This document shows, piece by piece, positions 1 to 9,446 of a stretch of DNA of 23,912 nucleotides (the first letter of the stretch is position 1; each line of letters opens with the position of its first letter). Location of the stretch: contig NW_014577163.1 of the NCBI RefSeq assembly GCF_000485595.1, positions 313,156 to 337,067 of the forward strand, read 5' to 3'. The position numbers and the translations under genes are program-made. The DNA is from Priapulus caudatus. Taxonomy: Eukaryota; Priapulida; Priapulimorpha; Priapulimorphida; Priapulidae. A model generated the notes under the pieces. It was not told the DNA's origin and searched no databases. It saw only the letters and a program-made list of their open reading frames with translations.

Positions 1-33
1 GAGACATGGGCAGACATTGGAGACATGGGCAGA
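1..33. repeat. Short tandem duplication
   Basis: GAGACATGGGCAGAC occurs at 1-15 and again at 20-34. The window edge cuts the array, so its full extent is unknown. Confidence 0.6.
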
Positions 34-54
34 CCTAAATCATTTCAATTACTG

Positions 55-225
55 CAGGGGCGTGTACAGGGGGGGAGGGGTCCAGGGGGTCCGGACCCCC
101 TCCCTGCTCGCGCAGAAAACGCATCTGAGGGGGTCTAATTTCAAAAAAATTCGGGGGGAGGGCCCCCCAGACCCCCCCTTCGCGTGATCATCCCCCCCAC
201 TCCTCGGTACGGATTTACGCCCCTG
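55..225. mobile_element. hAT-like GC-run MITE
   Basis: It begins CAGGGGCGTGTACAG and ends ...TTTACGCCCCTG, imperfect terminal inverted repeats of the hAT CAG...CTG kind. Inside are long G and C runs and the block gctcgcgcagaaaacgcatc. Nearly the same internal block sits in the element at 17120-17284, so both belong to one family. No clean target duplication is visible. Confidence 0.65.
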
Positions 226-284
226 GTTTGTGGGTCTGTGGGGATGTGTACAGCCTAACTGGAAATGTTATGGACGGATTGTCA

Positions 285-700
285 TAAAATTTTCAGGATA
301 CGTCAGAAATGGGCTAACTTAGAATTGATGAGATTTTGGCGGTGATCCGGATCCAATTAATTCATTAATTAATTCATTAATTAATAAAATTTTCAGGATA
401 GGTCAGAAATGGGGTAACTTAGAATTGATTACATTTTGGTGATGATCCCGATCCAATTAATCAAATTTTCAGGATAGGTCAGAAATGGGGTAACTTAGAA
501 TTGATTACATTTTGGTGGTGATCCGGAGCCAATTAATTAATTAACTAATTAATTAATTAATAAAATTTTCAAGATAGGTCAGAAATGGGGTAACTTAGAA
601 TTGATTACATTTTGGTGGTGATCCGGATCCAATTAATTATTTAATTAATTAATTAATTAATTAATTTTTTCACTTAATTAATTAATTAATTAATAAAAAT
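285..700. repeat. Four-copy tandem repeat joined by TTAA-rich spacers
   Basis: Units start at about 285, 385, 461 and 561. Each carries the core AATTTTCAGGATAGGTCAG, GGTAACTTAGAATTGATTAC and TTTTGGTGGTGATCCGGATC with few changes. Spacing alternates 100, 76, 100 because (TTAA)n spacers vary in length. The last unit is followed by (TTAA)n to about 693. Units are non-coding in every frame over the array. Confidence 0.85.
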
Positions 701-848
701 TTTTACAGTGAGAGAATTCAGCTGCCTTGGCGGAGGTCTGCGCTCTCCGAGTGCTCTAGTTTTGTTTTATTATACTTTTAATGTGGGGTTTTTGGGTGAG
801 AAATTGTTATTTGTGTAATGTTATATGTGATAAATCGAATGATATATG
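701..848. other. Repeat-flanking sequence
   Basis: It contains CCTTGGCGGAGGTCTGCGCT at 725-744, a motif directly after the tandem array that may belong to the same repeat, and the first unit of a 21-bp tandem repeat (822-842). No gene seen. Confidence 0.4.
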
Positions 849-1602
849 CAGGGATGAAATTCTTCCGCGGATCCGCAGAAATCCGCGGATTTGACAGTCC
901 CAGGGGTCGATTTTGTGAAACGTCTAAATTCGTTGAGAAAATTGGGAGGGGGGTAACAATGTAACAATTTAAATTATATACCCTCAACAGCACCTGACTG
1001 TAGACTGTAGAGTGTAGACAGTAGTAGGCTGACAGCGAAGTATACAGTGTATCTGTTTTTGCGTACCAGAAAAGAAAATCCTCGTTCACAGGCTGCAGTA
1101 GAGGGGCAGACATTTGAGATAGCTGATCACGTAACGACCATGCCTGGCCTGGGGGCCGGGTTTACATGTTGCTGCGTTCATGTTGTGTGCATGACTATGC
1201 ACTGATTCTTCCATTCGCATTGTGTTTTTTTCATTCAAATCTGGTCGCAGCAAGGCAGCTTATGTCTGAGTAAAACAATGCAAGTGACGGGTGGAAACAG
1301 AAAAATATCATTATGTCTAGACATTTAATCAAAAAACTTGCCCTATTTTCAGCCCCCTCATTTCCTATTATAGTTCGTTTGTTCCTTTTGACAACTTGAA
1401 AAGGTGATTCAAGAGTCTCCTATAATTTGTTCAGAATAGCTTAGAATGCACCAAATTGCACCATTCTTTTAAAAAAAATTCAGGGGGAGCATGCCCCCGG
1501 ACCCCCCTAGCATGGCCATGACCTACGGTCCTCGCATTGCTCGCTCCTTTGTTTGCTAATTAAAATTTCAGCTGAAAATTAAATTATCCAATCTCATCCC
1601 TG
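849..1602. mobile_element. 754-bp TIR element inserted into a 21-bp tandem repeat
   Basis: It begins CAGGGATGAAATT and ends AATCTCATCCCTG, inverted repeats of about 13 bp. Flanks carry TATATG at 843-848 and 1603-1608. The 21-bp units at 822-842, 1603-1623 and the partial unit from 1624 read continuously if the element is removed. Interior holds a CCGCGGAT-rich subterminal region and the block CATGCCCCCGGACCCCCCTA at 1490-1509, also found at 20196-20225. No transposase frame is recognisable. Confidence 0.65.
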
Positions 1603-1909
1603 TATATGTGATAAATCTAATGCTATATGTGATAAAGTCAACCATAAAACAAAAATTATGAAACATAAAACATGCCATACTAATGCGTAACTTTTAGACT
1701 GCATTCGATTGCTTGAAAGCAAGTGATATGACGTGCAGTTTAATGAGAGGATGGTGTGATTAGTAGATCTTTTTTTATAATTATAAAAACAGGATTATTA
1801 TTTTAATTAAATATTATAATTATAAGAATTAATGTAGTGCCTGTAGTCTGATGAGGCGAGCGGAACACGCCACCTTACCATCATGCCTTCACCCGTTCTT
1901 GCCCCGCAG
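1603..1909. other. AT-rich intron or intergenic sequence before the first MVP exon
   Basis: This stretch holds two 21-bp repeat units at its start, then AT-rich sequence with no MVP coding similarity. Confidence 0.4.
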
Positions 1910-2048
1910 GCATTTTGATCTTCCGGAGGAGGAGACCCAGAAGAGCCGGCTGTTCAGTGTCGCAGATTTTGTCGGCGATGCCTGCAAAGTGATCGCTTCA
2001 CGCATCCGCGGTTCCGTCATCAGCATTCCGTTCGACGACTTTCACAAG
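1910..2048 (+). CDS. MVP: MVP exon: shoulder domain
   Basis: Acceptor gccccgcag at 1901-1909; donor aag/gtgaga after 2048. It encodes [20 protein letters not shown] and then [14 protein letters not shown] and FDDFHK, all close to the vertebrate MVP shoulder. The first base (1910) finishes a split codon, so another coding exon must precede it, but none is recognisable in the 1.9 kb upstream. Confidence 0.9.
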
Positions 2049-3864
2049 GTGAGAGACGAGTGTGTGTATGAAACAGCATCGCCCATCAGCATGTCGTAAT
2101 CACGCACAAACGTTGAATGACATTCGTGGCGGTCAACGTGCGTGCATGTAAGGATGAGCTTGTTAAGACCTGTTTTGCTTAGTATTCTTAAAGCGTTGGC
2201 CACCGGCTGGATGTGTGTGTGCATGTGCATGTGAGCCACTGTCCTTAGCTACTATACTTCTTTCATTCGTGTTCCTTCTTTATCTTCTTTAAGTCTTTGT
2301 GGAATTCAAATTTGTAATGACAATTCTCAAACCTAAAATGCAACGTCATTTTACTGCATAATAGTAATTTTTCGTTTAACGTGAACGTCACGTGTCATCT
2401 GCATTAACTCTCACTTGCGCCATCTTTTGGCAGAATTCGGCGAAGATCATCCGCGTAGCGGTGTTCGGCATGGATGCTGAGATGAATGTGCGCAAGCACC
2501 TGTGTTTTGAGCAGAACTCCCTGTTCATCACAAGTGTAGACATCCAATCTGTGCAGCCCCTCGACCAGTGTATACGCGATTCACTCATGAAGTCTGAGCA
2601 GCTAGCGATAGAAATCACCACCAGCTCGCAGGAGGCAGCAGCCAGGTCAGGAGCGACAACACGTGCTCACCTCGTGATTTGGCACGCTGTCCATCTGCTC
2701 ACTTTCTTCTACGTCAGTTCCGACCATACCCTCGCTGGTTTGCCTGTTCACTCATTTGCTCATTCACTCATTCGCTCCCTCGCTCGTCTGCATTTCACTA
2801 ATTTATTCGTATCCTTCCTTATTTGTTTAATCACTCGTTGATTAGTCTGCTCGATGTTTTGTAGTCTTACACATTTGCTAATTTGTTTGTTTTCTCCCTT
2901 ACTTTATTGTAAGGATTTAAGGAATGTAATTCAGCATGACTGCTCATGTTGAATTATTGAGATATAAGAGATGTGATAATGAAGAGGGTTTACCTCATTG
3001 CAGGCATGAGGCACAGCGTCTAGAGCAGCAAGCAAAGGGCAAGCTCGAGAGACAGAAGATCATGGACGAGGCAGAGGCAGAGAAGTCGAGGCGAAACCTG
3101 CTGGAACTACAGGTGAGCTCACTGCTTGTATTCCCTCCTACGTTTCTGATGTCCCATCTGTACAGACTTGTCACTCTGTAAACCCAACAAATTGGCTCAA
3201 TATCTGCTGATTCCCTGTGGATTCGAACAAGTGGGGTCCAAAGAGAGAAAGATACACTGGGTGTAACACTGAGAAGTGTCAGTGTAACTCAATCTATGAG
3301 TGATGTCTCGAGGGTTGTCAGTCTGTTACTCCTGTATTGTAATCTCATGAAATCTCGTCCAATAATTGCTGCGTATGTGTGTGACATCCCTGTACTTTTA
3401 CCTCTCATAGGCAGTCAGTGCAGCAATTGAGAGAACCGGCCAGGCGCAGGGTCGTGCAGAAGCTGAGAAGATTGGGGAAGCTGCAGTACAGCAGGCGAGA
3501 CTGAAGGCTGAAGCCATATCAATAGAGGCCGTAAGTAAACTCACTAGTGTACACCTGCGATGTTCTTAATGCCTTGCGTTAATGTAATAATGTATCAGTG
3601 TATATCTATTATAGCCAGCTTGCATTTCTCTTTTCAAATAATTGTGCGGAACGTAACTGGGTTCGCAAGGTTAAATGGGTACACTCTGCCGGTCGTACAA
3701 ACTCGTGTTTTTTTCTGGTGTTTAAACATGCACTGTAGACATCAGAGCTGCAGCGTCTACAGAACGCCAGACAAGCTGAGGTCCATTATGTTCGTGAGCA
3801 GAACGCTCTTGAGGTGGAGAAGAGCCGCATTCATAGCAACATCAAAGTGGAGGAGTTTAAATAG
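1910..3864 (+). CDS. MVP: Major vault protein, C-terminal half (5 exons, 5' part outside window)
   Basis: MVP is the shell subunit of the cytoplasmic vault ribonucleoprotein particle. Exons read 1910-2048, 2434-2645, 3004-3112, 3411-3530 and 3739-3864. Together they encode the end of the shoulder domain ([11 protein letters not shown], then the [12 protein letters not shown] and [15 protein letters not shown] segments) followed by the long charged cap helix ([41 protein letters not shown]). Exons join in frame with GT-AG borders; the intron phases are 2 (upstream), 0, 2, 0 and 0. The N-terminal MVP repeats are not found in bases 1-1909, so the start lies outside the window or this copy is partial. 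The frame ends at TAG 3862-3864 just after VEEFK, where known MVPs continue with an AIG..T(I)..AGPEM segment and about 100 further residues. Family identity is very secure; whether this is an intact gene with a short C-terminus or a decaying copy is open. Confidence 0.9.
2434..2645 (+). CDS. MVP: MVP exon: shoulder to start of cap helix
   Basis: Acceptor ttttggcag ends at 2433; donor ag/gtcagg follows 2645, giving a phase 2 junction. It encodes [26 protein letters not shown] and [15 protein letters not shown], matching the MVP shoulder/cap boundary. The loop between VFG and the SVD.QSV motif is shorter than the one in human MVP. Confidence 0.92.
3004..3112 (+). CDS. MVP: MVP exon: cap helix, part 1
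   Basis: Acceptor cag at 3001-3003; donor cag/gtgagc after 3112. It encodes (R)[18 protein letters not shown] followed by an [15 protein letters not shown] stretch, the first part of the long charged coiled cap helix of MVP. Confidence 0.92.
3411..3530 (+). CDS. MVP: MVP exon: cap helix, part 2
   Basis: Acceptor tctcatag ends at 3410; donor gcc/gtaagt follows 3530. This is exactly 40 codons, phase 0 at both ends, encoding [20 protein letters not shown] and then [20 protein letters not shown]. The alanine/glutamate-rich heptad character matches the MVP cap helix. Confidence 0.92.
3739..3864 (+). CDS. MVP: MVP exon: cap helix end, with early stop
   Basis: Acceptor cactgtag ends at 3738. The exon encodes [20 protein letters not shown], then [21 protein letters not shown] and a TAG at 3862-3864. 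In other MVPs the equivalent of VEEFK is followed by the AIG...AGPEM cap segment. A weaker alternative treats 3847-3876 (GTGGAG...TTTTTTCAG, 30 nt) as a tiny intron; this skips the TAG and stops instead at TAA 3940-3942. Both readings lack the usual C-terminus. Confidence 0.8.
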   Translation, partial: TSELQRLQNARQAEVHYVREQNALEVEKSRIHSNIKVEEFK

Positions 3865-4576
3865 ACATTTTTTCAGAGCAACATCAAACAAACAGAGAAA
3901 AAGAAACAAAAGGTGGACGACGACGAATCGGCCTGCGAGTAATTAAGGACGTGAAGAGAATGTGTGGTCTATGCCCTCGATGGCTCTTGGTCTGTAGTCG
4001 TTATGGCATTCAGAGTGGAAGGATTGGTTGGAAGGGCTTCACAGAAAATAATGTGTTAGATAAGAGAATGCATTACATGGGGGATGTCGTACAAGAAAGA
4101 AGACTGTGTCACGTGAGGAAATTTGTAAGATGAGGGGATGTCACAGGAAGGATTGGACACACACAAGAAAGTGTCACATGAAGGAATGTATCAGATAATT
4201 ATATATAAGTGATTGTACTGGTAAGATATTACTATATTTTCCAATGGTCTGGAGTTTATGGGTTTTTCTTACTGATGATTAAGTTTCGCCACTGATGATT
4301 TTTTCTGTCACTGCTTGAAAGGAAGCTGCCTGGTTAGCATTTAGTCAGCATATATACTAATCGTATATATGAGCAAATTTGTGTACCTATCAACATAAAA
4401 CTACAAACAACAAATTAGTATACTGCAAATTCATTTACTTTCTCTTAAAGTTTATACTGAATAGAACTGATTATGATCAATGATTTCTTTGGAGTAGGTA
4501 GCAGGTTCTCCGAGACACATGTAAGATGTAGGTATTAGAAACGTGTATGTGGAACAGACTATAGTGTATCCAGGCA
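3865..4576 (+). other. MVP 3' flank with residual MVP-like reading
   Basis: Bases 3877-3888 (AGCAACATCAAA) repeat 3835-3846 of the last exon. In a shifted frame 3927-3953 reads IGLRVIKDV, which resembles the conserved MVP AIG..TIKDV segment. Beyond about 3960 no MVP similarity is seen. Downstream to 4576 is AT-rich sequence with no gene seen. Confidence 0.45.
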
Positions 4577-4767
4577 AAAACTATCCCATTATTTGACAAA
4601 TACTAGCATATTATTTGGCAATACAAATATTACCATACAATATACAATATACAATATATACAATATACAATATACAATATATACAATATACAATATTACA
4701 TTACAATATACAATACAAATATTGTTTGGCGAAAACTATCCCATTATTTGACAAATACTAGCATATT
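4577..4767. repeat. 36-bp direct repeats flanking an (ACAATAT)n array
   Basis: An identical 36-bp sequence (beginning AAAACTATCCCATTATTTGA) is at 4577-4612 and 4732-4767. Between them lies a short-period AT array built on ACAATAT / ACAATATAT (about 4635-4725). Confidence 0.85.
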
Positions 4768-5340
4768 GCAGACGAGAGCCGGCCCTTTTGTTTAGCAGGA
4801 AGTGGCCCTTTGTTCATTCTGATTCAAAGTTCTGTTGTTTCGAAGAGTGTAGCCGATTGTATAGGTGGGCAGATCATTTTTGCTCACCAGTCGATTGTCA
4901 GTGCACCGATGTGGGCGGGCACTTATAGTAATCGTGTGTGACATAGATGTTTCACTATCGATTGAAGTTGTTGAGGTGTTGTCACACTGTTCTAGATGTC
5001 GCGTGTGTGAGGGAATAATAACTGGAATTAAGAGGTCAGCTGTAAAATGTTTCATTCGTGTTCAGAAGCCACAGCTTTCGTGATGCCTCGTGTACACGCA
5101 CGATTTTCGGTCACGCAACTACAATGTCAATGATTCGTAATTTACTTTTACCATTCAATACAAATTATGGAGAATATATTCATATATAATAAATAAAATA
5201 TTAAACAGCATATCTAACTGAAGTTTTTTAAATGAAAGAAAACATTCTGTATATATATAAGCAACATTTTCTGTATGCTATTAAGATGCTTTGTAATATA
5301 TAATTAACGACATGCGTAACGACACATATATGACGTATAT
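4768..5340. other. Intergenic, no gene seen
   Basis: Unstructured sequence with stop codons throughout. An AATAAA-rich AT patch lies at about 5185-5205. Confidence 0.4.
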
Positions 5341-6240
5341 GCATATACATCATACGCACGAACAATACGCACATACACGCACACACATACAAACACGCGC
5401 GCACGCATCCATGCACGCACAAATTGCGCCACTGCCACGATAGGCTTTTACACAATCATCGTTATATGTCCATTTCCTTATTTTCTATGACACGGCGCAT
5501 GTAGGTGCAATCACTTTATATTTTCAGCTGATCATACATACTTATGCCACGTCAGCGTCATTTTTCTGATATACACCCAGAGAACAGCGATAAGTATAAT
5601 GAAATGTTAATATTTTAAAAGCAGCCCACGTATAGAGTGGGTATTCTATTCACGACGGCAGGATGTGACCAGCCTTCATTCATAAAATCGCGTGCCTCGC
5701 TGGCATACATATTTCGTAGTTTCTTAAGTTATGAATGCTTACATGTAAGCACGCGTGTAAGCACGCGTGTACATGAACGCACGCGCGTACACACGATGGT
5801 CACACACCTGCACATCCTTAGCTGCGGCTTAGCAGACACGCACGCGCGCGTGTATGCACGCACGCACGCACGTACACGTGCACAAATGAAGCCTAGCTAT
5901 GTCTCAAGTTATCTTCTTACCCTAGGAACCGAAAATCGAATCGAGGCCGCAAGCCGTTCCTCATAGTTTATTTACAGATTGCATTTAACACCCGCTACGT
6001 CGAATTTGATTCGGTGTAGAGTCAGTCCTGTCGCGCAATCACACACAGCAAACGCTGTAATGCCAATGTAATGCTATAACTAAGGGCACGCGAGCGCGTA
6101 CGAGTGGCGTGTGAGCAGGTGCAGCTGTGCCTGCATGTGCGCGTGTGCATTCGTTTACATGTTTGCGCGTGTATATACAAGCGTAGTAATGAGTGTGTGT
6201 GCGCATACACGCATGTGTGTACGCGCGTGTACATGTGTGG
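5340..6240. repeat. Alternating purine/pyrimidine (CA/CG) domain
   Basis: Clusters of CACGCA, CGCGTGTA and GTGCGCGTGTG occur at 5350-5420, 5745-5885 and 6085-6240. The first two read mostly as CA/CG on the + strand and the third as TG/CG, so the domain has mirrored polarity. Open frames here (Thr/Arg/His/Ala-rich) are by-products of the simple sequence. Confidence 0.6.
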
Positions 6241-6860
6241 TGCTTCAAACCGCATATAATCATATATACTAGAATGTAGTTTCTGAACAGTGTATGAGCA
6301 CGTGTTTACTTGAGGATTGTACGCACGAGTACTTATCACACATCTCTTGGCTCCCATTCCCACCGTCACGCAGTTAAACTGAATATCGTTAGCATGCAGG
6401 CCAACGACTTAAAGTGATTACGTCACCGAAAATAGTAAAAGTAAAAATGTCTACTTTTTCTCAAAATGCAAGCGATTACATTGTACAATCTTATCAGGTA
6501 AAAATTCGAGGATAAATTTAGCGCCGTTAGTACTTACTTTTCCTGTAAAAAATTGCAACAAACATTTTACAAATGTACACCATAGAAAATTCGTGACGTA
6601 GTCAATTTAAAGCTGGGAAAATCTATGATCAAAACGGATTTAGATCATCAACACGAATGACATGAATTATCAAGTAAATAAACGATGACATATTGTACAC
6701 ACATGTTACAATATTCAATGTTACGCCGGTGTACATCTTCTGGTTTCATCTGTACACTAGCTCTAGATTAATTCGCAGAAAATGAGCGCACATTGACATC
6801 ACATATGCGGCTTTCCCCCATTACATGGCTCAGCGCGCTCTCTTTGTATATATGTCCCGT
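6241..6860. other. Intergenic, no gene seen
   Basis: AT-leaning sequence without long frames or repeats that I can recognise. Confidence 0.35.
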
Positions 6861-6861
6861 G

Positions 6862-6940
<79 letters not shown>

Positions 6941-7050
6941 TCTCTCTCTCTCTCTTCTCTCTCTTCTCTCTCTTCTCTCTCTCTCTCTCTCATCTCTCTA
7001 TCTCGCTCTTTCTCTCTCTCTCATCTCTCTATCTCGCTCTTTCTCTCTCT
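6861..7050. repeat. (CT)n microsatellite with 31-bp minisatellite end
   Basis: About 130 bases of nearly pure CT, followed by two near-identical 31-bp units starting TCATCTCTCTATCTCGCTCT near 6990 and 7021. The serine/leucine-rich open frames across it are not genes. Confidence 0.9.
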
Positions 7051-7080
7051 AGCATCCGTCGGGGGTGCGGATGTTTCACT

Positions 7081-7255
7081 ATGCATGGCACTGCTCCCTT
7101 CTCATTTTCGCTCGTTCTCTCGCTTTCTCTCGCGCTCTCTCCGCTTTACCCTCGTTTCCTTCTCCATGTCTCTCATTCTAGCTCTCTTGCTCTGTTCTGT
7201 CCTATCTCCCACCTTCAGTCCCCACTCCTTTCTGTTCCTTTTGCTCTCACGACTT

Positions 7256-7307
<52 letters not shown>

Positions 7308-7320
7308 TCTCTCTCTCTTT
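7081..7320. repeat. Pyrimidine-rich tract with second (CT)n block
   Basis: Polypyrimidine sequence ending in (CT)n at about 7256-7318. It could form triplex/H-DNA; no coding signal. Confidence 0.75.
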
Positions 7321-7367
7321 ATTTATCCTTTTATTTGTTGTGTCGCTCCGCACATTCGAGCAGAGTA

Positions 7368-7580
7368 ACTTTCCCCCGGGCGTAGATTGAGGGTGCCGCT
7401 ACGTGGCAGCACCAGTGTTAAGATTAAGTAAGATCAGTTAGTGTTAAGATTAGTGTTAGTATTAAGGGTTAGGGTTAGGGAAATAAGGGTATAATAATAT
7501 AGGGAAATTATTATAAACGCCTTGTGCAGTGACGTCATAAGACGTGATCACGTGCCCTCGATCTACGCCCGAGGGAAAGT
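7368..7580. mobile_element. 213-bp TIR element with TTAGGG-like loop
   Basis: Left end ACTTTCCCCCGGGCGTAGAT (7368) and right end, read in reverse, ACTTTCCCTCGGGCGTAGAT (7580), differ at one of 20 bases; the match continues for several bases. The interior has TTAGGGTTAGGG at about 7466-7479, a perfect CRE (TGACGTCA, 7530-7537) and an E-box CACGTG (7549-7554). Non-autonomous; superfamily not assigned. Confidence 0.75.
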
Positions 7581-7910
7581 GACACCCAGTAACACGCTGT
7601 AACCACTACATGCACATCTTGATGCACATACATATGTAACGACATGATGCCGTATAGTACATAGCTGCGGTTAGTAGTCAATACATGGGGTGAACGCACA
7701 TGCGGCTAGTAGCCAGTACACAGTACACATGGCGACGAACGCGCGCGCTATGTGTAAACATCTCACGAACGGACATGCTGTATGCTTTAACATCTTGCTA
7801 TCTATTCGCCGGATTGCTGCAGACAACGGCAACCGCCATGTTGGAGGCCATGTCTGGCACGAGTACGCGTGACCTACCTACGTCACGTGATGCGTCACGG
7901 TGTATGTTTC
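7581..7910. other. CpG-containing intergenic stretch
   Basis: Contains cgacgaacgcgcgcgc near 7735 and AACCGCCATGTTGG near 7829, a YY1-like motif on the minus strand. No convincing exon was found. Confidence 0.35.
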
Positions 7911-8112
7911 AGGCAGCCGGCTGAAAGGGGTGGTAGGATATGTTTACTAAGCACTTCTAATTTTAACATATATTTTAAATTTAATTAGGGTCAGGGTTAG
8001 GGTTAGGGCACTTTTTAGGGGTTTTTGCATCATTCTTTAATATATCGTAAAATATATGTTAAAATTAGAAGTGCCTAGTAAACATATCCTATCACCCCTT
8101 TCAGCCGGCTGC
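7911..8112. mobile_element. MITE with 65-bp arms and telomere-like loop
   Basis: Arms 7913-7977 and 8048-8112 are inverted copies with about two mismatches, starting GCAGCCGGCTGAAAGGGG. The loop has AGGGTCAGGGTTAGGGTTAG (7987-8006). The flanks carry TATGTTTC (7903-7910) and CATGTTTC (8112-8119), a 7-8 bp target duplication, which fits a hAT-type element. Confidence 0.8.
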
Positions 8113-8341
8113 ATGTTTCGGTCGAGGTACGTCACTTGACACAACATCCGCGCTTGCTTACCGCATGCAGTTATCTACCCAAACATCGCCGCACACTCAC
8201 CTCAACCCCTTACACGCCCGCCACCCGCTGACGGGGGAGTGGGAAGGTAGGAGGGTAGGGGGTGTAGGAGGGTAGAATGGTAAGAGGGGCTCATCGTCGA
8301 GAAACAGCAGCAGCATTATTGTGTGAAACGGTAAAACTTTA

Positions 8342-8430
8342 TGCTCCGCCCGAGAGGGATTCGAACCACCCGGCTCCACCTCTCCAGCGGGTTTTCCGAA
8401 GGCGTCCAGAGGCTTCACCATTCAGTAAAA
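8342..8430 (-). repeat. tRNA-like (probable SINE or tRNA pseudogene) sequence
   Basis: On the minus strand GGTGGTTCGAATCCCTCTCG gives a good Pol III B box/T-arm, preceded by a long-variable-arm-like GC hairpin region (CCGCTGGAGAGGTGG). No matching 5' acceptor stem or clear anticodon arm is found, so it is not a standard tRNA gene. Confidence 0.45.
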
Positions 8431-8820
8431 TGGCGCGATTGCTTTACCTCACACTGCAATGCTACCGACGGACGAGGTAAGGCAAAAAAAATGTGCGATT
8501 CGACCTCTCGAGTTCCCGTCTTCCAGTCTACCAGTCGTGCGCTACCCGTGTAGCCTCAGGCACTTGGAGAGTTTCAATAAAACATAATGCTAAATAACTA
8601 CGAAATATATTTACTACCAGTCTTAATGTTTCTCTACTCTCCTTCACCTATTATTGCCGACAAACCGTGCTGCAAATGCTTCAGCCACTGCAACACACGC
8701 CCACCGCACGCACGCTGCTACGCGCTACTGGCAGTACTGCACACTTACACATAAATATAGAGTACTTAACACTTACACACATATCTATTCAATATTGATA
8801 TATATATATACAATATTGAT
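8431..8820. other. Intergenic, no gene seen
   Basis: Mixed sequence; AT dinucleotide runs begin near 8796. Confidence 0.35.
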
Positions 8821-8840
8821 AGACTCCTGATTATATATAT

Positions 8841-8901
8841 ATCAGGAGTAGATAATAGGGAATTATTATTAATAGGGAATTCCCTATTATCTACTCCTGA
8901 T
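8841..8901. mobile_element. 61-bp palindrome, short member of the ATCAGGAG foldback family
   Basis: Ends ATCAGGAGTAGATAATAGGG and its reverse complement are perfect for 22 bp. The element sits in (TA)n sequence. The same terminal 22 bp bound the 772-bp foldback at 11245-12016, so this looks like an internal-deletion form. A further half-end (ACTCCTGAT) lies at 8823-8831. Confidence 0.8.
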
Positions 8902-8902
8902 G

Positions 8903-9112
8903 TATATATATATATGTGTGCGTGTGCGCGTGCGCGTGCGCGTGTGCGCGTGTGTGTGCGTGTTTGCGGGTGTGTATGTGTTTGTGTTTGTGTGCGTGTG
9001 CGTGTGCGTGCGTGCGTGCGTGCGTGTGTGTGTGTGTGTGTGTGTGTGCGTGCGTGTGTGTGTGTGTGTGTGTGCGCTCACTGTGTGCGCGTGCTCGTGC
9101 CGCGTGCGTGTG
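8903..9112. repeat. (GT)n/(GCGT)n microsatellite
   Basis: About 200 bases of alternating purine/pyrimidine. The Val/Cys/Arg-rich and Thr/His-rich open frames in it on both strands are not genes. It is a strong Z-DNA-forming candidate. Confidence 0.9.
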
Positions 9113-9308
9113 TAACGCAACATAACGTTGTAATAACGTTTTCGTGTTAGCTAGCTGTTATCTAAACGCTGCTAGTGATAGGATATATGATGTTATACAA
9201 ATAACGATATAAGTAGATTATTCTAAACAAATATGTTTCATATATTTTGTATTATTATAACATATTCCATTATATTCACGTATTATCAAGAGCTTATAAT
9301 ATTTATAT

Positions 9309-9446
9309 ATTAATGCCTGCTGTTGGGGGCACTATGCTCTCATAGTGTTGCTGAGGGAAGGAATAGTGCCCGAGCGGTAGCGAGGGCACTATTCCTTCCC
9401 AAAGCAACACTATGAGAGCATAGTGCCCCCAACAGCAGGCATTAAT
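9309..9446. mobile_element. 138-bp near-perfect palindrome with TTAA at both ends
   Basis: Arms 9309-9371 and 9384-9446 (63 bp each) match except a three-base internal bubble, around a 12-base loop. It starts ATTAATGCCTGCTGTTGGGG. TTAA within each end would fit a piggyBac-type target site, but since TTAA belongs to the palindrome this is not proof. A related mini-hairpin is at 9654-9680. Confidence 0.75.

Noticed and set aside
3951-4133. 60-codon frame after the MVP exon
   Set aside because: Only the few codons before it resemble MVP; the rest has no similarity and no start support.
6793-7390. Long Ser/Leu-rich open frames on + and Arg/Glu-rich on -
   Set aside because: They are translations of (CT)n microsatellites in several frames at once.
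8887-9150. Open frames of Val/Cys/Arg or Thr/His repeats on both strands
   Set aside because: Artefacts of the (GT)n/(GCGT)n tract.
9325-9430. CACTATG/CATAGTG heptamers resembling RAG-type recombination signals
   Set aside because: They are internal to the palindrome, lack nonamers and spacers, and are not at element ends.
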